Positions 45,918 to 55,929 of a stretch of DNA of 64,000 nucleotides are shown in pieces (the first letter of the stretch is position 1; every line of letters begins with the position of its first letter). The notes beneath the pieces were generated by a model, which saw only the letters and a program-made list of their open reading frames with translations, had not been told where the DNA came from and ran no database searches. The stretch spans positions 124,001 to 188,000 of the forward strand of contig NZ_CP134499.1 of assembly GCF_031764535.1 (NCBI RefSeq), in the 5' to 3' direction. The DNA is from Pseudomonas sp. SG20056 (GTDB taxonomy: Bacteria > Pseudomonadota > Gammaproteobacteria > Pseudomonadales > Pseudomonadaceae). A program made the position numbers and the translations under genes.

Positions 45918-48900
45918 ATGCTGACGCTTTATCACGCCCCTGACCTGGAAACCCTTGGCGAGCTGGCCACCACCCTGCTCGCCACGCCGATGCGTGATCC
46001 CTTTGCGCCGGCGCTGGTGGTGGTGCCGAGCCAGGGCATGGGGCGCTGGCTGACCCTGGAGCTGGCGCGCAAGCAGGGCATTGCCATGCAGCTGGAGGTG
46101 CAGCTGCCGGCCAAGTTCGTTTGGGACGTCTCGCGCCTGTGCCTGGGGCAACTGCCGGAACAATCGGCGTTTAGCCCCAGCAGCCTGAGCTGGCGCCTGT
46201 ATGACTGGCTGTGCGAGCCGGCCCACCTGAGTGAGGCGCCGCGCCTGGCGCATTATCTGGATGGTGGCGATGAGCGCCGCAGGCTGTCATTGGCCGTGAA
46301 GATCGCCGACGTATTCGACCAATATCTGTTGTATCGCGACGACTGGCTCGCCGCCTGGGAACGCAACGAGCTGCTCGATCTCGGCCCGGATGAAGGCTGG
46401 CAGGCGCTGCTCTGGCGCGAGCTGACCAAAGACGGCCACCCACACCGCGCGCGTCTGCTGGAAGAGCTGCTCACCCGCCTGTATGACGCCACACCCATCG
46501 CCGGGCTGCCCGAGCGCGTGCTGGTGTTTGGCATCAGTTCGCTGCCGCCGCACCATATGCGGGTATTGGAAGGCCTGGCGCGGCACACTCAGGTGATTGT
46601 TTTCGCCCTCAACCCATGCCGCGAAGCCTGGGGCGAGATTCGCGATATTCGAGAGTTGGCCAGGCAGCCTGAACTCAGTCCGGACGATTGGTATCTGGAT
46701 GTCGGCCACCCGTTGTTGGCCAGCCTGGGCAAGCAGGGGCGCGACTTTTTCGACAGCCTGTTCAGCCTGGCCTCCAGCGAGGGCAGTCAGGAAATCGGCC
46801 TGTATTCCGAAGATGAAGACCTGCACGATGCCAGCCTGTTGCAGGCCTTGCAGAACGACATCCTGCGCCTGCGCACCCGCACTGCCGATGAACGTTTGCT
46901 GCTGCGTGAGGACGATCGCTCGCTGGAACTGCACGTCGCTCACTCGCCGCTGCGCGAAGTGGAAATCCTGCATGACCAACTGCTCGCCCGCTTTGCCGCC
47001 GACCCCGCGCTGACCCCGGATCAGGTGGTGGTGCTGACCCCGGACATCGAGCGCTATGCGCCCTATATCGAAGCGGTGTTCGCCCCGCGTGAAGGTGTGC
47101 CGCGCGTGCCGTTCAGCTTGGCCGACCGCAGCCTGCGCGCGGAAATCCCGCTGATCGAAGCCTTCCTCAATCTGCTGGCGCTGCCGGACAGTCGCTTTGC
47201 CGCCGAGGAAATCCTCGCCTGGCTGGAACAGCCGGCCATCGCCCGCCGCGTTGGCATCGAGGCAGAGGATTTACCGCCGCTGCGCGACTGGTTGCGCGAC
47301 GCCGGCGTGCGCTGGGGCCGTGATGCAACGCACCGCGAGCAACTGGGCCTGCCGGCGGATGCGGCGTTTACCTGGCGGCAAGGGCTGGATCGCCTGCTGC
47401 TGGGCTTTGCCGCGCCGCCGCAGCTGGCCGGTCTGGCTGCGCCACTGTTGGGTAGCAACTGGCCGCTGGATGCACTGGAAGGCGGCCGCGCACAACTGCT
47501 CGGTCGCCTGGCCGGTTTTGTCGAGCGCTTGGCCACGCTGGCGCAGAGCCTGCAACGGCCGCGCGCCCTGGGCGAATGGGCCGAATCCCTACAAGGGCTG
47601 ATCGATCAGCTGTTTGATGAGCGTGAAGCCGGTGACACCCTGTTGCTGCTGTCCAAAGCCTGCGCCGCGCTCAAGGAGCAGGGCGAGGCTTCGGGGGTCG
47701 AGCGGCCGATTGAGCTGGCGCTGATCCGCCAGCAACTCACCGCCGCCCTGGAGCAGGGCAGCGCCGCCTCTGGCTTTCTCACCGGCGCGGTGACCTTCTG
47801 CACCATGGTGCCGATGCGCAGCCTGCCGTTTCAGCTGGTCTGCCTGCTGGGGCTGGATGATGGCGCCTTGCCGCGCCGCACCCCGGCAGCGGGCTTTGAC
47901 CTGATCAGCCAGAAACCCCGCCGTGGCGATCGCGCGCGACGTCTGGATGACCGCTACCTGCTGCTGGAAACTCTGCTTTCGGCCCGTGGCGGCCTATATC
48001 TGAGTTACGTCGGCCGCGACCCGCGCAGTAACGCCGAGCTGCCGCCTTCGGTATTGGTCAGCGAATTGCTGGATGTGGTCGACCTGACGGCTATCGCGCC
48101 AACCTGTAGGAGCCAGCTTGCTGGCGATCTAAGCGACAGAGAAGCATCGCGAGCAAGCTCGCTCCCACAAGAGCAAAGAGCCAGCGCCCATATCACCCAT
48201 CACCACCCGCTGCAGCCTTTCGCCCCCGGCAACTTTGCTGGCAACCGCCATGCCGGCTTTGCCGCGCCCTGGTTCCACGCTGCGCAGCGCTTGAGTCAGG
48301 CGGTGCAAGCCCCCGCGCCCTTTGCCAGCCCATTAGATAAGCCGGGTGAAGATTTATCGGGCGGCGTTCCGCTCACTATCGAACCCAGCCAGCTGATCCA
48401 CTGCTTCAAGCACCCGGCGCGCTACCTGCTGGAACAACGCCTCGGCCTGCGCCTGGCACAGAGCGAAGAAACCCTGGCCGGTGACGAGCCGTTCAGCGTC
48501 GAGTGGACCAGCCAGCATGGCCTACGCCAGTTAGCCTTGCAGGCCATCGAGAACGGTTGGAGCGAGCGCCAGGAACGCGCCGTTGCGGCGGCTTCCGGTT
48601 GGCTGCCGGTGGGCGAGCTGGGCCAAGCGCACTGGGGACAGATTCGCGGGCCGATCCGCGCCTTTGCGCCAACGCTGTTTGACGAGCGCCCGGATGACGC
48701 GCCGCAACCGCTGTTGGTCGATATCGAGCTGGCCGGTGTACGCATTCACGGCTGGCTGGATGGCGTGACCTGCGTCGGCCTGTTCGACTACCGCCTGCGT
48801 GATCTCGGCGCCTGGGAGCTGGCGCCATTCTGGCTGCGCCATCTGCTGCTCAACTGCGCTGCCACGCCCGAGATCAGCCGCGACAGCCGTCTGCTCTCGC

Positions 48901-49256
48901 CGAAAAGCGAATGGCGTCTGGGCCCGCTGGCCAATGCCCGCGAGCTGCTGGTGCCCTGGCTCGAAGCCTACAAAAGCGCGCTGTGCGAGCCGCTGCCGCT
49001 GTTCGCCAAGTGCAGCCACGGCTTTGCCCGCAAATGGCGTAGCCCCGGCAAGAAGGAGCCGATTGATGCCGCGCGCAGCGAAGCGCGGGTGATGTGGCAA
49101 GGCAATGACTTTATGACCGGCGAAGGTCAGGACCCCTGGAATGCCCTGGCTTTTCGCGACCGTGAGCCGCTGGATAAACGCTTTGAAATGCTGGCCGAAC
49201 AGCTTTACGGCCCGGCGCTGGATGCCCTGCAAGGCAGTGACGAGGATGAAGCATGA
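45918..49256 (+). CDS. recC: Exodeoxyribonuclease V gamma subunit RecC
   Basis: A 1112-residue subunit of the RecBCD helicase-nuclease, which processes double-strand ends and recognises Chi. The N-terminus (LTLYHAPDLETLGELATTLL, VVVPSQGMGRWLTLELA) and later GAVTFCTMVPMRSLPFQLVC and LNDDAxPR-like LLGLDDGALPRRTP are typical; the inactive nuclease-like C-terminal domain is present. The total length is near E. coli RecC (1122). Residues 730-754 (CRSQLAGDLSDREASRASSL and five more) are the translation of a complete REPIN, not family sequence. The stop overlaps recB by 4 bp. Order C-B-D is as in PA4285-PA4283. Confidence 0.95.
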   Translation: MLTLYHAPDLETLGELATTLLATPMRDPFAPALVVVPSQGMGRWLTLELARKQGIAMQLEVQLPAKFVWDVSRLCLGQLPEQSAFSPSSLSWRLYDWLCEPAHLSEAPRLAHYLDGGDERRRLSLAVKIADVFDQYLLYRDDWLAAWERNELLDLGPDEGWQALLWRELTKDGHPHRARLLEELLTRLYDATPIAGLPERVLVFGISSLPPHHMRVLEGLARHTQVIVFALNPCREAWGEIRDIRELARQPELSPDDWYLDVGHPLLASLGKQGRDFFDSLFSLASSEGSQEIGLYSEDEDLHDASLLQALQNDILRLRTRTADERLLLREDDRSLELHVAHSPLREVEILHDQLLARFAADPALTPDQVVVLTPDIERYAPYIEAVFAPREGVPRVPFSLADRSLRAEIPLIEAFLNLLALPDSRFAAEEILAWLEQPAIARRVGIEAEDLPPLRDWLRDAGVRWGRDATHREQLGLPADAAFTWRQGLDRLLLGFAAPPQLAGLAAPLLGSNWPLDALEGGRAQLLGRLAGFVERLATLAQSLQRPRALGEWAESLQGLIDQLFDEREAGDTLLLLSKACAALKEQGEASGVERPIELALIRQQLTAALEQGSAASGFLTGAVTFCTMVPMRSLPFQLVCLLGLDDGALPRRTPAAGFDLISQKPRRGDRARRLDDRYLLLETLLSARGGLYLSYVGRDPRSNAELPPSVLVSELLDVVDLTAIAPTCRSQLAGDLSDREASRASSLPQEQRASAHITHHHPLQPFAPGNFAGNRHAGFAAPWFHAAQRLSQAVQAPAPFASPLDKPGEDLSGGVPLTIEPSQLIHCFKHPARYLLEQRLGLRLAQSEETLAGDEPFSVEWTSQHGLRQLALQAIENGWSERQERAVAAASGWLPVGELGQAHWGQIRGPIRAFAPTLFDERPDDAPQPLLVDIELAGVRIHGWLDGVTCVGLFDYRLRDLGAWELAPFWLRHLLLNCAATPEISRDSRLLSPKSEWRLGPLANARELLVPWLEAYKSALCEPLPLFAKCSHGFARKWRSPGKKEPIDAARSEARVMWQGNDFMTGEGQDPWNALAFRDREPLDKRFEMLAEQLYGPALDALQGSDEDEA
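48105..48179. repeat. REPIN (inverted REP pair) inside recC
   Basis: TGTAGGAGCCAGCTTGCTGG followed by CGAT (48105-48128) faces ATCGCGAGCAAGCTCGCTCC plus CACA (48156-48179): two Pseudomonas REP units in head-to-head array, 27 bp apart. The whole unit is 75 bp, a multiple of three, without stop codons in the recC frame, so it adds 25 codons. REPs are normally extragenic and are mobilised by RAYT transposases; no RAYT gene is in this window. Confidence 0.9.
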
Positions 49257-52200
49257 GCAGCGCCAGCCTGAACCTGCTGCACGACAGCTTCACCGGCCGC
49301 TCGCTGATCGAAGCCAGCGCCGGCACCGGCAAAACCTGGACCCTGACCGCGTTGTACGCGCGCCTGTTGCTGGAGAAGCAGCTCAACGTCAGCCAGATTC
49401 TGGTGGTGACCTTTACCACCGCTGCCACCGCCGAGCTGCGCGAACGCATTCGCAAGCGCCTGGCCGAGTTGCTGGCGGTGTATGAACAGGGGCCGGGCGA
49501 CGACGCCTTGCTCAATGAACTGCTTGCCCAGTACCCGGATGCCGCCAGCCATCGGCGTCTACTGCTGGCGGTGCACGGTTTTGACGAGGCGGCGATCTTC
49601 ACCATTCACGGCTTCTGTCAGCGCGCCTTGCAGGACGCCGCGTTTGAAGCGGGTGGCGATTTCGACAACGAACTGACCTTTGATGACCGCGAAATTATCG
49701 ACGCCCTGCTCGCCGACCTCTGGCGGCATGAGCTGGCCAGCGCCGAGCCGGAATGGGCGGCGTTTCTGGTGCAGCAGAAGATCACCCCGCAGGTTCTGCG
49801 TCAGCGTTTGCGCAATCACCTGGGTAAGCCGTACCTGCGCATCGAGCCGCAACCGGGCACGCGCAGTGAGATGAGCGCCCTACGTGCCGCCTGGCAGCAG
49901 GCGCAGTGTCTTTGGCATGGTGAAAGCGCGGCCTGGTTGCAGCAACTGAAAGCCTTCGATGGCTTTAAGAGCAATATGTGCAACCCAGCCAAACTGGGCG
50001 TCTGGCAGGCCGAGTTGGACGGTTATTTCAGCGACGCCGCCGCGCTGTTCAGCAAGACCGAAGCGCATCGCCGCCTGGCCCGCGAAGGCTTGAACAAGGC
50101 CAGCAAGAAGGGCTGCGAAGCCCCGGCCAATCCGCTGGCCGCGGCCTTGCAGGAACTCTGCGATGCCCTTGATGCCGCGCAACCCGAGGCCGAGCAACGC
50201 CTGATCGACCTGCAAGTGCGCCTGATTCATCAGCTCAACGAGCAACTGCCCGCGCGCAAGGCGGCGCAACGCTTGCTGGCCTTCGATGACCTGCTCAACA
50301 AGCTGCAGCAAGCCTTGCAGAGTGAGGGCGGCGAGCACCTGGCCAGCACCCTGCGCACGCAGTATCCGGTGGCGCTGATCGACGAGTTTCAGGACACCGA
50401 CCCGGTGCAGTACCGGGTGTTTCATCGCATTTATCAGGACGCCGGCGATCTGTGTTTTGTCGGCGATCCGAAGCAGGCCATTTATGCCTTCCGTGGCGCG
50501 GATCTGGCGACCTACCTCAAGGCGCGCAGCGAAGCTGCGCGCCAGTACAGCCTGGCCACCAACCACCGCTCCACGCCCGAGCTGATCGCCGCGCTGAATC
50601 AGCTGTTCGATCGGCCCATGCCCTTTGCAGAGCAAGGTTTGGCTTACCAACAGGTCGGGGCCAGCAGCAAGGCGCGGGCGCAACTGGTGTTGCCGCATGG
50701 TGAGGATGAAACCGACGCACCGCTGGCGCTGGTCTGGCTGGATAACGACTACCTGGGCAAGGGCGAAGCGGGCGCATTGGTGGCGCGGGATACGGCGCAG
50801 CGCATTGCGGCGGTGCTTAGCGCCAGCAGCCGTGGCGAGGCGTATTTTGAGCAAGACGGCACGCGCACCCCGCTTAAAGGCGGGGATATTGCCGTGCTGG
50901 TCGCCAGTCACCGTCAGGCCGGCGAAGTGGCTGCCGAGCTGGCCGCCCGTGGCGTGCCCAGCGTGCGCCGCGGCAAGGAGAACGTCTGGCACAGCGAGGA
51001 AGCTGATGAGCTGTCCGCCGTGCTCGCCGCCTACGCCGAGCCGGGCCGCGAGGGCGCGTTGCGTTATGCTCTGGCTAGCCGTTTGCTGGGCCGTAGCGCC
51101 GCCGATCTGGCCGCCTGCAGCGAGGATGCCCAAGCCTGGGACCGCGAGCGCGAAGCCGCCGAGCGCTATCACCAACTCTGGCAACAACAGGGCTTTATGC
51201 GCGCCTTCCGCGCCTGGCTGGATGAGCAGCACGTGGCCCAGCGCCTGCTGGCCCTGGTCGATGGCGAGCGCCGCCTGACTAACCTGCTGCACCTGGCCGA
51301 ACTGCTGCAAACCGAAAGCCTGCAACGCCCCGGTCTGGAGCAATTGCTCGCCTGGTTCAACGCCCAACGCAGCGCCGAGGCCCATGGCGAAGACGCCTTG
51401 CTGCGTTTGGAAAGCGATGCCGAACGCGTGCAGATCGTCACCATCCACACCTCCAAAGGCCTGGAATACCCATTGGTGTTCTGCCCCTACCTGTGGGACG
51501 GCGCGCTGCTGCGCCAGCATGAAGACATCAGCTGCCACGCCGACGATGGCACACCGCTGCTGGACCTGGGCAGCGAGCAGCTCGACATGCACCGCGAGCG
51601 TGCCCGTCATGAGCGTTTCGCCGAAAAACTGCGCCTGACCTATGTGGCCCTGACCCGCGCCCGCGATCGCCTGTGGCTGCACTGGGGGCCGGTGGACTGC
51701 AAACCGAAAAAGGACGGCACCCTCGGCGACAGCGGCCTGCACAGCAGCGCCTTGGCCTGGCTGCTGCATGGCCGCGGGTTACCGGGTGAAGATGCTCTGA
51801 CCGAACTGGCCGGCCACCTGCAAAGCCTCAGCCCGCAAGGGCTGCGTGCCGAAACCGAAAAGCTGATCGCCAGCAGCCAAGGCCAGATGGCCCTTCAACC
51901 GTTGCGTGACAGCGAGGCCAGCGCCGCCGGTGAGCAGCGTGCGCCAGCCCCGCAGCAACTCGCCACCTTGCAACGCAGCCTGCACAGCGCCTGGCGCATC
52001 GGCAGCTTCTCCGGGCTGGCCGCTGGCATGCATATGGAAGCCCCGGACCGCGACGGCCTGGTGATACCCGATGCCAGCGAGCCGGGCACGGGCTTCTTCG
52101 CCTTCCCCCGTGGCGCGCGAGCCGGTACCTGCCTGCACGCCATCCTCGAAGATTGGGCGCGCGGTAAAGGCGCACTGAATGAGCTGATCGAGCCGGGGCT

Positions 52201-52798
52201 GAGTGGTCACGGTATCAGCAGCGACTGGCAGGCCGTGGCGCTTGACCATCTGCAACAGGTGATCGACACCGATCTGGACGGCCAGGGTCTGACCCTCGCC
52301 GGTCTAAATCCGACGCGACGCTTGCCCGAACTGGGCTTTACCTTTCCCCTGGCGGGGCTGGATGTGCAACGCCTGCGCGCGATTCTCTGCGACCCGGCGC
52401 ATGGCCTGGCGGCACCGATGCGCGAGGCGGCGGCGCGGCTGGAATTCGACAGCCTTAAGGGCTTTCTCAAGGGCTTTATCGACCTGACCTTCGAACATAA
52501 CGGGCGCTGGTACATCGCCGATTACAAGTCCAACTGGCTCGGGCCGGACGCCAGCTACTACGGCGGCGAACGCCTGCTGCAAGCCCTGGCCGCCGAGCAT
52601 TACTACCTGCAATACCTGATCTACCTGGTGGCGCTGCGACGCTTTCTGCGTCAGCGTCAGGATGATTTTCACAACGACCAACTGGGTGGCGCCTATTACC
52701 TGTTTCTGCGCGGCATGCCGAGTGCTGGGGTGTATTTCTCGCGGCCTGCCGATAGCTTGCTGGATGCCTTGGATAGCCTGTTTGCGGAGGGCGCGTGA
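49253..52798 (+). CDS. recB: Exodeoxyribonuclease V beta subunit RecB
   Basis: A 1181-residue UvrD-type helicase with a C-terminal nuclease. Walker A is EASAGTGKTWTL (residues 20-31), motif II is ALIDEFQDTDPVQ, motif III-IV include VGDPKQAIYAFRGAD and ATNHRST, and motif VI is VALTRARDRLWL. The nuclease domain shows GFIDLTFEHNGRWYIADYKS, the catalytic Asp-Asp/Lys cluster, so nuclease and helicase both look active. It overlaps recC and recD at either end. Length equals the E. coli protein (1180). Confidence 0.97.
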   Translation: MSSASLNLLHDSFTGRSLIEASAGTGKTWTLTALYARLLLEKQLNVSQILVVTFTTAATAELRERIRKRLAELLAVYEQGPGDDALLNELLAQYPDAASHRRLLLAVHGFDEAAIFTIHGFCQRALQDAAFEAGGDFDNELTFDDREIIDALLADLWRHELASAEPEWAAFLVQQKITPQVLRQRLRNHLGKPYLRIEPQPGTRSEMSALRAAWQQAQCLWHGESAAWLQQLKAFDGFKSNMCNPAKLGVWQAELDGYFSDAAALFSKTEAHRRLAREGLNKASKKGCEAPANPLAAALQELCDALDAAQPEAEQRLIDLQVRLIHQLNEQLPARKAAQRLLAFDDLLNKLQQALQSEGGEHLASTLRTQYPVALIDEFQDTDPVQYRVFHRIYQDAGDLCFVGDPKQAIYAFRGADLATYLKARSEAARQYSLATNHRSTPELIAALNQLFDRPMPFAEQGLAYQQVGASSKARAQLVLPHGEDETDAPLALVWLDNDYLGKGEAGALVARDTAQRIAAVLSASSRGEAYFEQDGTRTPLKGGDIAVLVASHRQAGEVAAELAARGVPSVRRGKENVWHSEEADELSAVLAAYAEPGREGALRYALASRLLGRSAADLAACSEDAQAWDREREAAERYHQLWQQQGFMRAFRAWLDEQHVAQRLLALVDGERRLTNLLHLAELLQTESLQRPGLEQLLAWFNAQRSAEAHGEDALLRLESDAERVQIVTIHTSKGLEYPLVFCPYLWDGALLRQHEDISCHADDGTPLLDLGSEQLDMHRERARHERFAEKLRLTYVALTRARDRLWLHWGPVDCKPKKDGTLGDSGLHSSALAWLLHGRGLPGEDALTELAGHLQSLSPQGLRAETEKLIASSQGQMALQPLRDSEASAAGEQRAPAPQQLATLQRSLHSAWRIGSFSGLAAGMHMEAPDRDGLVIPDASEPGTGFFAFPRGARAGTCLHAILEDWARGKGALNELIEPGLSGHGISSDWQAVALDHLQQVIDTDLDGQGLTLAGLNPTRRLPELGFTFPLAGLDVQRLRAILCDPAHGLAAPMREAAARLEFDSLKGFLKGFIDLTFEHNGRWYIADYKSNWLGPDASYYGGERLLQALAAEHYYLQYLIYLVALRRFLRQRQDDFHNDQLGGAYYLFLRGMPSAGVYFSRPADSLLDALDSLFAEGA

Positions 52799-54615
52799 TG
52801 CTTAACGATCTGCCCCTCGGCCCGCTGGAACGCGCCCTGGTCGACAGCCTGCAGCGCCTTGATCCGCAGGCGTCGCCGATGGTGTTGGCCTCGGCGGCGT
52901 TGCTGTGCATGGCCTTGGACAAGGGTGATGTTTGTTTGCCGTTGGCGCGTCTAGCCGGGCAGCGGCCCTGGCCCGACCATGGCTTCAGTTTGCCGCCGCT
53001 GGCCGAGTGGCAGGCGCAGCTGGAAGCATCTTCCCTGGTGGGTGGTGATGGTGATTTCACCCCGCTGATTCTCGAACACGGCCGTCTCTATCTTGCGCGC
53101 TACCAGGCCTACGAACGCCAGTTAGCCGAACAGTTGTTGCTGCGTGCGGCCGATCTACCTGCGGTGGATGAGGCGCAATTGAGCGAAAGCCTCGGCCGTC
53201 TATTCGCCTTTAACCAGCAACAACCTGACTGGCAGCGCCTGGCCGCCGCGCAGGCAGTGCGGCGCAAACTGGCGGTGATTTCCGGCGGTCCCGGCACGGG
53301 TAAAACCACCACTGTGGTGCGTCTGCTCGCTGCGTTATTAGAGCAACCTGGCTGCGAGCATCTGGCCATCGGCCTGGCCGCGCCCACCGGTAAAGCCGCT
53401 GCGCGAATGGCCGAGGCGATCCGCAATGCCAAAGCCGAATTGCCGGTCAGCGAGTCAATCAAAGCCGCCTTGCCGGATGAAGCGCGCACCCTGCACCGCC
53501 TGCTCGGCAGCCGTGGCGACAGCCCGCAGGTGCGGCATCACGCCGCCAACCCGCTGGCGCTGGATGTGCTGGTGGTGGACGAAGCCTCGATGGTCGATCT
53601 GGCGCTGATGGCCAAACTGCTCGACGCCTTGCCGCCCTCTGCGCGGCTGATCCTGCTCGGCGACAAGGACCAACTCTGCGCCGTGGAAGCCGGTGCGGTG
53701 TTTGCCGAACTCTGCGAGGGCCGTGGCTTTGATGCTCAGGCGGCGAGCGAACTGCAACGCATCACCGGCCAGCAGGTGCCTGTCAGCCAACCCAGCTCGC
53801 AACTCGGCGATGCAGTGGTGCTGCTGACCCACAGCCACCGTTTTGCCGGCGACAGCGGCATCGGCGAGCTGGCGCGGCGCATTAACGGCGGCGATGTCAG
53901 CGGCACGCTGAACCTGCTCAAGGAAGATCGCAGTGATCTGGCCTGGAATGCCCAGCCGACGCCCAACGAGCTGCTGGAACGTCTGGATCAGGGCTATGCG
54001 CCCTATATCAGCGCCGCCAAAAGCGCCGACCCAGCGGCAGCCTTCGCCGCGTTCAATACCTTCCGCGCGCTCTGCGCCCAGCGCGAAGGCGCCTGGGGCG
54101 TGGCTGGCATCAACGAAGCCCTGGAGGCGCGAATCAAGCGGCGCAGCCAGGTCGCCAGCCGCGAACGCTGGTATGTCGGCCGGCCGGTGATGGTGCGGCA
54201 GAACGACTACGCACTTGGTCTGTTCAACGGCGATATCGGCATCTGCCTGCACACTGAGTACGGCCTGCGGGTGTTCTTTGAGGGTGAAGAAGGCTATCGC
54301 CCCTTCGCCCCGGCCCGTCTGCCCAGCCACGACAGCGCCTTCGCCATGACCGTGCATAAAAGCCAGGGCTCGGAGTTCAGCGAAGTGCTGCTGGTGCTGC
54401 CCGAACTGCCCAGCCCCCTGCTAAGCCGCAGCCTGTTCTACACCGGTATTACTCGTGCCAAACACAAGGTGGAAATCTGGGCTTTGCCGCCACGTCTGGG
54501 CGAGGCGGTGGCGACCCGAGCGGAACGGGCGGCTGGTTTGGCTGGGCGGCTGGAGATGCCATTAACTGAAAATGCTGCTTCTGTAACGACGCAGGGACAG
54601 CTCGATCTTTTCTAG
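52798..54615 (+). CDS. recD: Exodeoxyribonuclease V alpha subunit RecD
   Basis: A 605-residue SF1B 5'-3' helicase, the third RecBCD subunit. Walker A is SGGPGTGKTTT (about residues 162-172), Walker B LVVDEASMVDL, and late motifs are FAMTVHKSQGSEF and FYTGITRAKHKVE. The recB stop (52796-52798) shares one base with ATG 52798; GGAGG at 52785-52789 is the ribosome-binding site. A GTG at 52795 would add one residue. Length equals the E. coli subunit (608). Confidence 0.95.
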   Translation: MLNDLPLGPLERALVDSLQRLDPQASPMVLASAALLCMALDKGDVCLPLARLAGQRPWPDHGFSLPPLAEWQAQLEASSLVGGDGDFTPLILEHGRLYLARYQAYERQLAEQLLLRAADLPAVDEAQLSESLGRLFAFNQQQPDWQRLAAAQAVRRKLAVISGGPGTGKTTTVVRLLAALLEQPGCEHLAIGLAAPTGKAAARMAEAIRNAKAELPVSESIKAALPDEARTLHRLLGSRGDSPQVRHHAANPLALDVLVVDEASMVDLALMAKLLDALPPSARLILLGDKDQLCAVEAGAVFAELCEGRGFDAQAASELQRITGQQVPVSQPSSQLGDAVVLLTHSHRFAGDSGIGELARRINGGDVSGTLNLLKEDRSDLAWNAQPTPNELLERLDQGYAPYISAAKSADPAAAFAAFNTFRALCAQREGAWGVAGINEALEARIKRRSQVASRERWYVGRPVMVRQNDYALGLFNGDIGICLHTEYGLRVFFEGEEGYRPFAPARLPSHDSAFAMTVHKSQGSEFSEVLLVLPELPSPLLSRSLFYTGITRAKHKVEIWALPPRLGEAVATRAERAAGLAGRLEMPLTENAASVTTQGQLDLF

Positions 54616-54628
54616 CTAGGAGTTTTAG

Positions 54629-55813
54629 ATGAGCAACGGAATGTTCTGGTGCCGACTAGTGGCGCTCTTTCTGGGGGTGGTTTCACCTGCGCTATTCGCT
54701 GCTGAAGGGCCGCAGGTCTACAGCGGGATGTTGGGCAAGATGGTGATAGTAGTGGAACTCGATCTGCGCGACCCTGAGCAGGTTATTGGCCGCTATTTTT
54801 ACCGCAAGCACCACCATGATTTGGCCTTGGAGGGCCGACTGCAAGGCCAGCAACTCAGTCTGGTCGAAGGCCGAGATAGGTACGACGGCGCTCCGCGTCC
54901 CGAACTGCGCTTGCAGCGCAGCTCGCAGGGGTGGCATGGCGAATGGGTCGGACCGCAGGGTAAAAAGCTTGCCGTTAAGCTTACCCAGCCGACCATTGAG
55001 GAGCCGCCAGCGGGAGCCGAACCTTTCTGGTATCGCCTGTATGAGGAGTCGCCCTACGAGTTTTTGCGCCTCAAAAAACTGCCGCTAGAACCCGGTAAAC
55101 GACAGGACTTTATGGGCCATGAGTTGCAATGGTGGACGGAGGCTGTTTCGGGGCTGGCGATGTTCGAAGTGCTGAGTGGCTACCCCCAGGCACAACTGGA
55201 TTCGATCAACCAGCAGTTGCGGGCGCGGTTGCGCGAGGAAGTGATCGACTATCACGCCTGCAAGCTGGGGGCGGGTGATTCACGGGCGGAGTTTCTGCAA
55301 ACCGTGAGGCCGAGGCTTTTGTCAGCGCATGTTGTAAGCCTGAGTATTTTTACCAGCTATGACTGCGGTGGAGCTCACCCGGATTTCAGCGATGCACCGC
55401 TCACGCTGGATGTACATACCGGAAAGCCGCTGGGCTTGGAGGACCTGCTCTGGGTCGGTGAGGGCCCTGCTTTTCACTATCTAGAAACGCGAGAGCACAA
55501 GCCGGATGAGGAATCGGTGAATTTCGATGTGTTCTCCCAATACCGTAATCGGTACTTCGCGGCCTGGTTGGTCGAGCAGTGGCGACAGATCGCTCCAGAC
55601 GAGTTGCCAGAGCCTGCAGATGATCTCGAGTGCAATTACAGCGACCCGGAAATCTGGGACTTCCCTAGTTGGTATCTCAATGAGGAGGGTATTGTGTTCG
55701 ACCCGATCTTCCCGCGTGTCGCGCGTGCCTGCGAAGGGACCGAGTGGTCGGTGCTGCCCTATGCGGTAGTCAAGAAGCATCCCGGTCGATTGCGCTTGGC
55801 ATTGCCGGACTAA
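54629..55813 (+). CDS. Exported protein of unknown function (DUF3298-like C-terminus)
   Basis: A 394-residue periplasmic protein with a signal peptide (MSNGMFWCRLVALFLGVVSP, cleavage after FAA). The N-terminal 115 residues of the mature part hold beta-rich sequence (YSGMLGKMVIVVELDL, IGRYFYRKHHHDLALEG). The C-terminal part (VVSLSIFTSYDCGGAHPDFSD, LTLDVHTGKPLGLEDLLW) is like the DUF3298/RsiV-type domain, which in RsiV binds lysozyme. It follows recD by 13 bp on the same strand with TAGGAG before the start. Related proteins are common next to recBCD or alone in Pseudomonas; role unknown. Confidence 0.7.
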   Translation: MSNGMFWCRLVALFLGVVSPALFAAEGPQVYSGMLGKMVIVVELDLRDPEQVIGRYFYRKHHHDLALEGRLQGQQLSLVEGRDRYDGAPRPELRLQRSSQGWHGEWVGPQGKKLAVKLTQPTIEEPPAGAEPFWYRLYEESPYEFLRLKKLPLEPGKRQDFMGHELQWWTEAVSGLAMFEVLSGYPQAQLDSINQQLRARLREEVIDYHACKLGAGDSRAEFLQTVRPRLLSAHVVSLSIFTSYDCGGAHPDFSDAPLTLDVHTGKPLGLEDLLWVGEGPAFHYLETREHKPDEESVNFDVFSQYRNRYFAAWLVEQWRQIAPDELPEPADDLECNYSDPEIWDFPSWYLNEEGIVFDPIFPRVARACEGTEWSVLPYAVVKKHPGRLRLALPD

Positions 55814-55887
55814 GGCGGGTATTGCACTGCGTGCATCATCGGCCTAGGATGCGCGCCTCTCTCAACCGACAGCAAAGGAGCCACATC

Positions 55888-55929
55888 ATGCAGCAGCTGA
55901 TCAACCTTTGCAGGTCGCGCCTGGTTTAA
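55888..55929 (+). CDS. Putative 13-codon leader peptide upstream of rtcB
   Basis: ATG at 55888 is preceded by a strong AAAGGAG (55874-55880) and starts the frame MQQLINLCRSRLV, ending TAA at 55927-55929. The ribosome-binding site is stronger than that of the following rtcB gene (95 bp later), which has only GGA near its ATG. The intervening DNA can form G+C-rich stems (for instance CGCAGCTCTTCGCAGCG). Such a layout suggests translational or transcriptional attenuation sensitive to ribosome state. Real translation is not proved; no homologue could be checked. Confidence 0.45.
   Translation: MQQLINLCRSRLV

Noticed and set aside
49880..51769. 629-codon frame antisense to recB
   Set aside because: Low-complexity composition and full overlap with conserved recB helicase motifs on the other strand.
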